Source of the DNA: Ashinkailepas kermadecensis
Lineage: Eukaryota > Arthropoda > Thecostraca > Neolepadidae
Direction: 5' to 3'
Assembly (NCBI GenBank): GCA_034440615.1
Contig: JAOTOM010002665.1
Span: forward strand, 49,221 to 113,220
DNA: 64,000 nt
Part shown: piece after piece, positions 43,895-54,800 of the stretch
How positions within the stretch are numbered: position 1 is the stretch's first letter
Layout of the letters: every line of letters starts with the position of its first letter
Translations under genes and position numbers: made by a program
Notes under the pieces: model-generated
Database searches by the model: none
What the model was told of the DNA's origin: nothing
The model's input: only the letters and a program-made list of their open reading frames with translations

Positions 43895-44096
43895 TGTCTC
43901 TGCGCAGGCGCATGCTTTGGCCCGCTACAGGTACCCCCGCCCAGACACGGCGCCGGCAAAGGTGACGTGGCGAACAACATACCGCGCAGGGGTGATCACT
44001 GCACGGCCGGAGCGAGTGCGAAGGGCGGGCCGCAGCGCTGGCCCGACGGTTGATGACGGCGGTGGCGGCGGTGGTGCGGGCGGCGGATCCAAGTAG
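43895..44096 (+). other. GC-rich possible exon with glycine-rich end
   Basis: From 43920 the frame reads ARYRYPRPDTAPAKVTWRTT, later VRRAGRSAGPTVDDGGGGGG, and stops at 44096. Its first 33 bp (TCTCTGCGCAGGCGCATGCT to CCCGCTAC) recur at about 47562-47596, which argues for a repeat rather than a gene. Confidence 0.2.
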
Positions 44097-44112
44097 GCTG
44101 GTTTGACGAGAT

Positions 44113-44347
44113 GTCAGCCAGTGAGTTGGCTGAGGTTGCAGTCAGCCAGTGGGTCGGCTGAGGTTGCTGAGGCAGCCAGTGGGTCGGCTGAGGTTGCTGA
44201 GGAAGCCAGTGGGTCGGCTGAGGTCGCTGAGGTTGTTGTAACGTCAGCCAGGACGTTAGACGATGAGACGGCAGCCAGTGGGTCGGCTGAAGTTGCAGTC
44301 AGCCAGTGGGTCGGCTGAGGTTGCTGAGGCAGCCAGTGGGTCGGCAG
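44113..44347. repeat. 30-bp minisatellite
   Basis: About eight units of CAGCCAGTGGGTCGGCTGAG followed by GTTGCTGAGG. The open frame of ASGSAEVAE repeats is a by-product. Confidence 0.85.
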
Positions 44348-44369
44348 ATGAGGAAAATTTGCCGATTGA

Positions 44370-44635
44370 TTTGCCCCCCCCCAATAACATATGCTATTTT
44401 TATGCTGAGAAGAAAGTTAAAGAAAAAAAGAAGAAAAAAACACCATGCGACTTACGTAGCTTAGTTGATGCCAACCAGCACATTTTGTACTGAAATGAAA
44501 CAGATTTGAATTGGATAGTGGATTGACTCTCCACCCTTTGCTGTAAAATTGACAACTTTGTGGGAAAAAAACAAAGGAGTTGGATTTCCTTCCAATTTGC
44601 AAGCACGACTTACATCATAAAAGCAACCTTAATCC
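44370..44635. mobile_element. Partial hAT-type MITE (relative of 5217-5715)
   Basis: Colinear with about 5270-5530. Shared blocks include TATGCTATTTTTATGCTG, CCAACCAGCACATTT and GATAGTGGATTGACTCTCC. Both ends are missing. Confidence 0.75.
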
Positions 44636-44850
44636 TTGGCAACGCGGTACATAGTTTATCGTCGCTTTACCGAGGCTTATTTACTGACGCACCCGAGCAG
44701 AAATCGGGCATATTCCAAATTCGGTGGAGAAATTCGGCGCACCTGGCAATCGCACTCGTGACGTCACGGCTCAGAACTATGGGCCTGTGGCGGCTGCAGA
44801 AGTGACAAACACCTGCTTGTAAGTTATATAAGGTCAAAGCCCATCACCAA

Positions 44851-45048
44851 ATGTGTCTGGAGAGACTTGATAGACACTTGCGCGCAATAAATGCCACAAA
44901 TCGTGGTGGGCGTTTCTCAGAACATCCAAATAAAAAATTCCAGTTACAAAAATTCCAGCGCCTAAAGTCTAAATTTGAGGTTGCAGTCGACAAATGTGAC
45001 GGAGGTGAGACATTCTTGATGCAATTGCGCGCAGTGTTTAATCCGTAG
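44851..45048 (+). CDS. Short open frame, unrecognised
   Basis: 65 codons beginning MCLERLDRHLRAINATNRGG, continuing FSEHPNKKFQLQKFQRLKSK, ending AVFNP. Composition is protein-like but no family is recognised. The central 50 bp (44920-44969) recur at 45205-45254, so it may belong to a repeat. Confidence 0.25.
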   Translation: MCLERLDRHLRAINATNRGGRFSEHPNKKFQLQKFQRLKSKFEVAVDKCDGGETFLMQLRAVFNP

Positions 45049-45254
45049 CCCAATCTCATGTGACGTACTGATTCGTTTTTTGTACTTCGCACTTTCTGAT
45101 GTATCTGCATATTGGTGTGATTTTAAATAGTGAATAAATAGCCTGCTGCTATTTAATTCCCAAAGGAACAGTAGTTGAAGAAGTAGGCAGGTAAGCTTGA
45201 ACAAGAACATCCAAATAAAAAATTCCAGTTACAAAAATTCCAGCGCCTAAAGTC
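44920..45254. repeat. 50-bp direct repeat, two copies 285 bp apart
   Basis: GAACATCCAAATAAAAAATT through CCAGCGCCTAAAGTC occurs at 44920-44969 and 45205-45254 without visible change. The flanks are unrelated. Confidence 0.9.
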
Positions 45255-46744
45255 CAGTCCATGCCTTTTTCTGATTTGTGCTCAGGGTTTCCATTTTAAT
45301 ATCACATAACTATCACGTATGTCTTCAAGAAGGTCTGTTTTTAGTTTACTTTTATTAATATTTTCACTCCACTGCACCTGGTGCTTTTTCTGTCCTGGAT
45401 TGGGGCACCTAGTGTTGCATTTCCGTCCAGGGGTTGGCACACCTTTTGGTAAATTTACAGCTTAAGGCAATTTCTGATTTCTTGATTTGTTTAATGCAAT
45501 GTTTAAGAATGTGATGAACATGATGTTACTGCTCATTTTGGTAAAGTTGTGTTTTAAGGTGTTTTATGAATTCGTGGAATGTATCATTTCAATGCAATGT
45601 TTATGAAGGTGACCCAAATTATGGGACCACTCATTTTCTATACAAATGCCTACATTTCAGGTTGTGAGCAAAATAACACCAAAAAAGGCTTTGAATTAGG
45701 TGTCATAGGATAAGCTATTCTTTTTAAATAAAAAGAAATGCAACATAACCTAACCTAACCTAGCCTACCCTCCCTTTGGAGAAAAACAAAACCAAAACAT
45801 CAAGTTGTAAAAATTTCAAGCAATGTATTTTTTTACAATAAAAAATGTAACCCAACTTAACATGTTGAAATGTAAAAGAAAATAACATGTTGAAAGTACT
45901 ATATTTTCAGGAATGTAATCCTGTGCTGATGATATTTTCTGTAATAAATTTGCAAATCAGATCTACATCATTAGTGTTAATAAATATGAAAAATTCATAG
46001 AAATGCATACACCGGTTTGTGGACAAGAAGTTATTCTGATGATTTCTGATGTATTGGAACATGACAAATGTTTCATGATAGAAGCAGGCAAAGTTAAAGT
46101 ACTTATATCTCAATAAATGGTCAGTTCACTAACAAGACAGCAAATTCACTCAAATAGCACTCAAAACACCAGGCGGCCCACTCTTTTTGCAAGTTTAAAA
46201 TCGATGACAGTGCTTTCTTGAATCATGTTTAAAGCACATGAAGGAAATGTATTGCTGACACTTGTAAGGAACTGATGTGCAATCTGCAATCTACTCTCGA
46301 TCGTGCAATCTGCGGAAAAAAACACGTTGAGCAGCCGCAGTGGCATATTAAAGGGAAAAGTTCCCCTCCCTAATGTCAGGCACCAATGAAATACTTTCAC
46401 CCACCGTCATTACTATTCAGGTCTGCTGTGCTCTGATGCTCCATCAATGCCGGTGTGTTTTAGCCTGCATCTGATCGCTGAAGTATTTTTATTTAAGCCG
46501 GTGTGTGTTTGTTGGTGTGTGGAGTGAGGAGGAGGGTAACGGTGACGGTGACGGTGACGATAGATCCGAGCCCACTATATGGCACGGCAGTCGCATGCTA
46601 TTACTCAGAGTTGTTATGTTGACATGTACTGAGCACTGCTCTTTTAATTATGTGACTTCACCAGTTATTGGACGATTTTCCCCGTTGGTGAGGATGCTGA
46701 ATAAACATAAACATACACATCGTCGAATAAAAATCGGAATTTCT
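45255..46744. other. AT-rich intergenic sequence
   Basis: Contains AACCTAACCTAACCTAGCC near 45745. No coding segment recognised. Confidence 0.4.
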
Positions 46745-46858
46745 GAGATCCGAAAATATAGTGGGCTAAATCCGACGAGTTTTTTTTTTTTTGGGGGGGG
46801 GGGTCTAGTGCGTTGGCACTTCGGCCCCCCAATGTTTTTCAAAAATCGACACCCCTGG
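46745..46858. mobile_element. Right end of a hAT-type MITE
   Basis: CTGAGATCCGAAAATATAGT through AAAAATCGACACCCCTG matches the last 115 bp of the intact element at 5620-5715. A T/G homopolymer block is expanded in the middle. Confidence 0.8.
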
Positions 46859-47500
46859 CACCAAATACAACCACCAAAGACAACATATCACCAACTATTG
46901 CGCCACACACAACATCCCACTAAACCTCACTACTCTCCTCAACGACGAACATCCAGCACTACACGAACATGTCTTCCACTTTCTCTCTATCACACGCATA
47001 CTAGAACAACTGTGAAAAAAGGGGAAAAAAAACAACAAAAAAACAACAAAAAGAACAAAAAACAAAACAAAAGATGGAACGAAAACAAAAAGATGTTACA
47101 AAAAAATGAACAAAATAGCCAAAAAACGAAAAACATGACGCTGATTAAAGAACAACAAAAGAAAAACAAAAATATACCCCAAAACTCAACGTTCTTGCAA
47201 TGTCTCAACCAAGGCGAAGACCCAACCCCAAACCCCCCACTACACCCCGTACCCCAATCTGGCACCGTCCGGACTGGCGACTCTTCTCAACCGCAACATC
47301 TTCGGACTCCGACCAACTCTACTATACTTCCGCTCAACCCAACTCTACTCAACTCTACTCTACTCAGCTCTACTCTACACTACAAGAAGCTACTTCGACA
47401 CTGCTCAACCAATCAACACCCTCTTCCACCCCTCGACTAATCCTCCTACCATACCCCTCACCCCTTTATACCGCTTAACACCAACACAACAACAACAACC
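46859..47500. other. G-poor low-complexity stretch, possible low-quality sequence
   Basis: A- and C-rich with very few G on the plus strand. It includes AAAAAACAACAAAAA runs (47015-47170) and CTCTACTCAACTCTACTC (47335-47380). The 311-codon Lys/Asn/Pro-rich open frame over it reflects stop-poor composition. Its quality resembles the junk at 10681 and 17521. Confidence 0.5.
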
Positions 47501-47589
47501 GGAAACAGCCGACATCACCACACGGTGGCAGGCTGGCCAAATTCATACACATACACACACATGTCTCTGCGCAGGCGCATGCTTTGGCC

Positions 47590-47809
47590 CGCTACACTGG
47601 AATGCCCCTGCTGGGTTTGCCTCTGCGGTGGCGTGCCCGGGGCCATGCGGCGGTGACCTCAGGACGCCTTGGCAGTGGCGCCGCAGTTCGGCCCGGGACG
47701 CGATGGCGCGAGGCTATGGGTGTCTGCTGGAGACGACCAACCGCTGGACGCAGGCTAGACCGAGGTGGACTGGTCTGGCTCATCGGATCTTCCAGCTTCC
47801 TTCGTCAAG
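47590..47809 (+). other. Possible leader exon with a strong donor, upstream of gag
   Basis: A GC-rich segment ends CGTCAAG|GTAAGT, a consensus 5' splice site. The frame includes MARGYGCLLETTNRWTQARP. It lies 210 bp upstream of gag-like sequence that follows an acceptor (TATATTTACAG), so it may be a spliced retroelement or host exon. Confidence 0.25.
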
Positions 47810-48022
47810 GTAAGTTCTGCGCTGTTCATGGCTTGCTGTGCCTGTTTTCTAAATTGTGTGGCGAATTTGTTATGCGTACTTTATTTGTCAGTATAATGGA
47901 GTCTAAGGAAAGTGTGCAGTCTCGTGTCCGGCCTGGGGTTTGTCGATGTCGGCACCTAAATTTTCTGGAGAGGGTTCTTTCGGCAGATCTGTGGCTGATC
48001 TAGACAATTAATATATTTACAG

Positions 48023-48411
48023 AATTCCGATGATGACATCAGGGCTCGTTTCTTTCCCCTGTGCTTGTCCGGGGTGGCACTGGACGCGTATTATTCGCTC
48101 CCGGCAGAACAAAAACGGTCTACATGGGGCCTGGCTGTCGCGGAGCTGCGAGAACTGTTTGAACGGCCATGTGCGCTGGACGCGCACGCTCAACTAAAGC
48201 GATTACGTTTCGAGCCTAATGAGCCTCGAGGTATTTGTGATCGGATTCAAAAAGTTAGTGCGACAGGCATAGCCCGACCGTGACAGCGATGTGGTTTATT
48301 TCAACTCATTTCTGGGGACTCTGCCAGAGCGGTACCAAGCCGAGTTGATCGCACGCGGCGTGGATAATTTTGCGGGCGCCATGGTCAAAACCCGTAACGT
48401 GATACGTGCAC
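48023..48411 (+). pseudogene. Ty3-like retrotransposon gag fragment, degenerate
   Basis: The open frame reads LSGVALDAYYSLPAEQKRS, then LRELFERPCALDAHAQLKRL, a capsid-like pattern seen in Ty3/mdg4-type gag. A frame break follows near 48255, then FNSFLGTLPERYQAELIAR in another frame. No protease, RT or integrase follows and no LTRs were recognised. Not functional. Confidence 0.55.
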
Positions 48412-49694
48412 ACCCGACCACTTCCGTGGTCGGGTGAGTAGTCCGTCAGGCAGGTTGAGCAGGGGTGAAAAAAATGCCGAAGCTGTCACCGACGAACCTG
48501 TGAGCTGTCTCAAATTATTTGCATATATGGTTAATAAAACAAGTTCCTCACACGCTTGCTTCGCCGTGTTGAAAAAGCATGTTTGAACCTCATTGCAGTT
48601 GATACATATTTCAGCTAGAAATTGGAGAGTAGCACTTGTTATGTTTCGAATCGTGAGTTTTGTCACCATCAAATCCACCAAATATTTTTTGGGGGCCGCC
48701 GCTGGAGGCGGCAATAACATACAAAGTAAAGCATACAAAGTTGTAAGTAAGCAAGTAGCATACAAAGTTCTTATAATATAGCATACAAAGTAACATTCAA
48801 AACAAAGAAAAAATATGTAACATAACCTAACCTAGCCTAACTTTCCATGCAATACAAATTATCTGTTAAAAATGGATAATTTGCAAACAATTATTTTCTT
48901 AAAAAAAAATTGAAAAGCAAAAAACCTAACCAAATCTAGCTTAACCCAGCCTAAACTGTTTTTGAACAAAGAATACTTCAATATTTTTTTTAATTGCCCA
49001 TTTTTTCCAAAAACGCATCACATACAACAAAAGCCTAACCTAACCTAACTTAACGAAAACTAACCCCTTTGTATGTTTTATGAAGTAGAATTTGTGCAAA
49101 ACTTGTCTTGTGGTTACCTTAAACTGCAATAATACTAGTTTGGTTAGGTTAGTTTTGGTTTCATAAGCTGGAAGTGTTAAAAAAAACAATCAAATTATCA
49201 AAACAAGATTGGAAACTGTTTTTCTTTCAAAGCATATTATGTTAGGTTTCATTAGGTTGTGTTAAGTTTTTATAAGTTGGGTAATTTAAAGAAAACATAT
49301 TGTTTGAAATTTTCCCGTTTCCTTCCTTGATTTTTGTATTCCAAGGGAGGTCGGGTTATGTTTAATTGTTATTTATATTTTTTTAAGCATTCACTTTTTG
49401 ACTGTTACCTGACTCAAAGCTTCTTTTTAGTGTTATTTTGCTTCCAAACTGAAAAACAAGCATTCGCACAGAAAATGGATGGTCCCATCATCTTGGTCAC
49501 CTTCACAACTATTGCACTGAAAAAATAAGGTCCAAGAATTAAAAAAAACACCTTCCAAGCACAAATTTACCATGTTGTCTTGGCTGGCTTAAGGGTAACT
49601 GCATGAATACGAGTTCATCTAAAATTGCCAACATATTTGTCTAGGTGTCATGGATGGCAAAAATGTTGCTGAATTCCAATTGGCCACAAATAAC
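48412..49694. other. AT-rich sequence with CCTAA / TTAGG-like motifs
   Basis: CATAACCTAACCTAGCCTAA (48819), AAGCCTAACCTAACCTAAC (49030), GGTTAGGTTAG (49142) and GTTAGGTTTCATTAGG (49240) are scattered, with the C-rich strand to the left and the G-rich strand to the right. No gene seen. Confidence 0.45.
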
Positions 49695-51365
49695 CGTTAG
49701 GCTTCAGACGCAATGTTACTGCGGACATCGAGGGGATCTCCAGTAAAGAAAGAAAACAGGTGCCATTCAAGAACTCTGAAACATGCGCCCCCGACAAGCG
49801 GTCCCGGATGCTCACTAGTGTGTGCGCGAAGAATATAGTTACGATTTGTGAGACTCTGTCTCCATAAAATATGATGCGAAGTGCATTTATGAAAGTTAGC
49901 TTGCATTCAGAAGTCAATTTTATAGCGACTTGCAGTGACCTATTGCGCATATTGTTACTTTCCGTATTTCCTTTTTGAACTATTTTCTACCATAGACGGC
50001 CGGCCGCCGGCCGCCTCCGGCCCGTCACCAACCGCCCGCCATTCTAACATGGCGGGGCGCGGGATTCCTATTCCCTGAATGTTAATGGGCCCCAACGCCA
50101 AAGTTACAGGCAGATTTTCATATTTGAAACGGTAAACGATGTGCCTGGCATGAGTTCCGCCACCATTAGAGTTGAGGCCGACAGATTTTGGCGAAATTGT
50201 TTAAGAACATTACTCTTATGGGCGTTGAAGGGAAAGAATGCATCTACAACCGTGAATTTCTCCTACACCATTTTGGCGTGTCAGAGCCCATGTTGCTTAG
50301 TATTGTTGAAGGGCGGAACTTTACTTTCTATCGTGCCACCGCTCGGCGGCCCTACGGATCCTCTAGGCAGCAACCGTCGGCGCTTGACATGCATCGAGCC
50401 ATGCCAGAACGTCAATAATGTCACAAAGCTTCATGTCTAAAGGTAGAAAGTGACAGGGTTAGACATCTATAAAAGTAGTCAAGTATGGCATCAGAGGGCA
50501 GCTGATTTTATGCCGGTTTATTTGAGACCATTGGAAATTAATTCGCTAATGTAGAACATCTGCTATACAATTATAAGTAATACAATGTGATAATTTGAGA
50601 TACAAATCCTGGAATTGAGTGCAAAAATACCAGGGGTAGATATCTATAAAAGTAGTCTAGTATGGCATCAGAAGGCAGCGGATTTTATGCCGGTTTATTT
50701 AAGACGATTGGAAATTAATTCGGTAATGTAGAACATCTGATATACAATTTAAAGGAATATAATGTGATAATTCGATATGGAAATCCTGGAATTGAGTGCA
50801 AAAATGACAGGGTTAGAAAACTATAAAAGTAGTCGAGTATGGCATCATAAGACAGCGGATGTTATGCCTGTTTATTTAAGACCATTGGAAATTAATTCGG
50901 TAATGTAGAACATCTGATATACAATATAAAGTGATACAATGTGATAATTTGGGACACAAATTCTGGAATTGAGTGCAAAAGTGACAGGGTTAAACCTTCA
51001 TGGAAGTTATTCAAGATGATATAAAAATGTAGCACGTTCGATTTTCGTTTAGTTAAGAACATTGGAAATTGTCAGGACGTCACACAGAAGATGTATGACA
51101 CGTGTTTATCACAAGATGTTGAGTGGCCAATTGCTCCCATTTCACTTTAAGGGCAAAGTGACAGGGTGAAATGATTTGATAATAAAACGAACTGCACATC
51201 ATAAGAGAGCTTGTTTCAATGTTGTTCAGATTGGACCATTGGAAATTACTTGCACCTCGTCTAGAAACCAGAATATAGCATTAGTAAAAGCAAGCCCACT
51301 CTGGTGGTGTTCCTTCACAAACCGACCACCAGAGCGGCGCCACCGGTATTATGTCCGCTTATGAC
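49695..51365. mobile_element. Non-autonomous DNA transposon, copy B
   Basis: Colinear with copy A (20570-24955) without its two insertions. The ends are inverted: CCGTTAGGCTTCAGACGC at the left, and the complement of the right end reads CGTTCGGCGTCATAAGCG. The interior contains about three direct units of 175 bp (50460-50990) starting CTATAAAAGTAGTC; copy A has one. No ORF with motifs. Confidence 0.75.
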
Positions 51366-51880
51366 GCCGAACGCAATGATGCAGTTGTGAAGGATGTGAT
51401 AACAATACACAATACCTTTTGTCGTTACAGCAGCACACAAATATTATGATTTAGTAGGAATACACATAACAAGCGCTTTCGGCCCTTGCTCCGCTGCGGC
51501 AAGATACATTTTGGTTCGAAAAACGTATTCGTTGCGATTCATTTGATGTTGGATTCATGTGAATCGGTCTAATGGTTCGACAGCTATGCCTATTTTAGTG
51601 TAACATTGGTTCTTTTCTCATCATTCATTCATACATCAAGCGAAGTCCCGTATGCTTCGCTGAGCGAAAGACTGCAAGCGCCTTCGGCCCTTGCTTCGCT
51701 GCGTTAAGACAAACAATTTGAAACTCGGCACAGCTCATCACACATCGATTGTCTGTCGCGTGTGAAAATTTCAGCACGTGCGACCCATCGTCGAACCTAC
51801 ACAGGATGGCACTCGACGCAAGGACAAAAGACGACAGACAGACTGACAGACAGACAAACAACAAACAAACGTTAATTGCC
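51366..51880. other. Flank of the 17-bp satellite
   Basis: Two related blocks, AAGCGCTTTCGGCCCTTGCT (51472) and AAGCGCCTTCGGCCCTTGCT (51677), lie about 205 bp apart. A CAGACAGACTGACAGACAG stretch borders the satellite. No gene. Confidence 0.45.
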
Positions 51881-54800
51881 ATACCCCATCAACCCCATCA
51901 ATTGCCAAACCCCATCAATTACCACACCCCGTCAATTGTCATACCCCGTCAATTGTCATACCCCGTCAATTGCCGTACTCCGGCAATTGCCGGACCCCGT
52001 CAATTGCCATACCCCGCCAATTGCCATACCGCGTCAATTTCCATACCCCGTCAATCGTCGGACCCGTCAATTGCCATATCCCGTCAATTGCCATACCCCG
52101 GCAATTGCCGTACCTCGTCAATTGCCATAACCCGTGAATTGTCGGACCCGTCAATTTCCATACCCCGTCAATTGTCATACCCCGTCAATTGCCATACCCC
52201 GTCAATTGCCATACCCCGTCAATTGCCATACCCCGTCAATTGCCATTCCCAGTCAATTGCCATACCCAGTCAATTACCATACCACGTCAATTGCCATACC
52301 CCGTCAATTGCCGGACCGGTGAATTGCCATACCCCGTCAATTGCCATACCCCGTCAAGTGCTAAACCTCGCCACTTGCCATAACCCGTGAATTGCCATAC
52401 CAAGTCAATTGTGGGGCCCGTCAATTGCCATACCCCGTCAGTTGCCATACCCCGTCAATTGCCATACCCCGTCAATTGCCATACCCCGTCAATTGCCATA
52501 CCCCGTCAATTGCCATACCCCGTCAATTGCCATACCCCGTCAATTGCCATACCCCGTCAATTGCCGGACACGTCAAATGCCATACCCGTCAAATGCCATA
52601 CCCCGTCAAATCCCATGCCCCGTCAATTGCCATACCCCGTCATTGTCAATTGCCATACCCCGTCAATTGCCATACCCTGTCAATTGCCATACCCCGTCAA
52701 TTGCCATACCCCGTCAATTGCCATACCCCGTCAATTGCCCGTACCCGTCAATTGCCATACCCCGTCAATTGCCATACCCCGTCAATTGCCATACCCCGTC
52801 AATTGCCATACCCCGTCAATTGCCATACCCCTTGTCAATTGCCATACCCCAATTGCCGACCCCGTCAATTGCCATACCCCGTCAATTGCCATACCCCGTC
52901 AATTGCCATACCCCGTCAATTGCCATACCCGTCAATTGCCATACCCCGTCAATTGCCATACCCCGTCAATTGCCATATCCCGTCAATTGCCATACCCCGT
53001 CAATTGCCATACCCCGTCAATTGCCATACCCCGTCAATTGCCATACCCCGTCAATTGCCATACCCCGTCAATTGCCATACCCCGTCAATTGCCATACCCC
53101 GTCAATTGCCATACCCCGTCAATTGCCATACCCCGTCAATTGCCATACCCCGTCAATTGCCATACCCCGTCAATTGCCATACCCCGTCAATTGCCATACC
53201 CCGTCAATTGCCATACCCCGTCAATTGCCATACCCCGTCAATTGCCATACCCCGTCAATTGCCATACCCCGTCAATTGCCATACCCCGTCAATTGCCATA
53301 CCCCGTCAATTGCCATACCCCGTCAATTGCCATATTGCCATACCCCGTCAATTGCCATACCCCGTCAATTGCCATACCCCGTCAATTGCCATACCCCGTC
53401 AATTGCCATACCCCGTCAATTGCCATACCCCGTCAATTGCCATACCCCGTCAATTGCCATACCCCGTCAATTGCCATACCCCGTCAATTGCCATACCCCG
53501 TCAATTGCCATACCCCGTCAATTGCCATACCCCGTCAATTGCCATACCCCGTCAATTGCCATACCCCGTCAATTGCCATACCCCGTCAATTGCCATACCC
53601 CGTCCCGTCAATTGCCATACCCCGTCAATTGCCATACCCCGTCAATTGCCATACCCCGTCAATTGCCATACCCCGTCAATTGCCATACCCCGTCAATTGC
53701 CATACCCCGTCAATTGCCATACCCCGTCAATTGCCATACCCCGTCAATTGCCATACCCCGTCAATTGCCATACCCCGTCAATTGCCATACCCCGTCAATT
53801 GCCATACCCCGTCAATTGCCATACCCCGTCAATTGCCATACCCCGTCAATTGCCATACCCCGTCAATTGCCATACCCCGTCAATTGCCATACCCCGTCAA
53901 TTGCCATACCCCGTCAATTGCCATACCCCGTCAATTGCCATACCCCGTCAATTGCCATACCCCGTCAATTGCCATACCCCGTCAATTGCCATACCCCGTC
54001 AATTGCCATACCCCGTCAATTGCCATACCCCGTCAATTGCCATACCCCGTCAATTGCCATACCCCGTCAATTGCCATACCCCGTCAATTGCCATACCCCG
54101 TCAATTGCCATACCCCGTCAATTGCCATACCCCGTCAATTGCCATACCCCGTCAATTGCCATACCCCGTCAATTGCCATACCCCGTCAATTGCCATACCC
54201 CGTCAATTGCCATACCCCGTCAATTGCCATACCCCGTCAATTGCCATACCCCGTCAATTGCCATACCCCGTCAATTGCCATACCCCGTCAATTGCCATAC
54301 CCCGTCAATTGCCATACCCCGTCAATTGCCATACCCCGTCAATTGCCATACCCCGTCAATTGCCATACCCCGTCAATTGCCATACCCGTCAATTGCCATA
54401 CCCCGTCAATTGCCATACCCCCGTCAATTGCCATACCCCGTCAATTGCCATACCCCGTCAATTGCCATACCCCGTCAATTGCCATACCCCGTCAATTGCC
54501 ATACCCCGTCAATTGCCATACCCCGTCAATTGCCATACCCCGTCAATTGCCATACCCCGTCAATTGCCATACCCCGTCAATTGCCATACCCCGTCAATTG
54601 CCATACCCCGTCAATTGCCATACCCCGTCAATTGCCATACCCCGTCAATTGCCATACCCGTCAATTGCCATACCCCGTCAATTGCCATACCCCGTCAATT
54701 GCCATACCCCGTCAATTGCCATACCCCGTCAATTGCCATACCCCGTCAATTGCCATACCCCGTCAATTGCCATACCCCGTCAATTGCCATACCCCGTCAA

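Noticed and set aside
46505..47440. 311-codon Lys/Asn/Thr-rich protein
   Set aside because: Runs across a MITE end and G-depleted low-complexity sequence; no domain.
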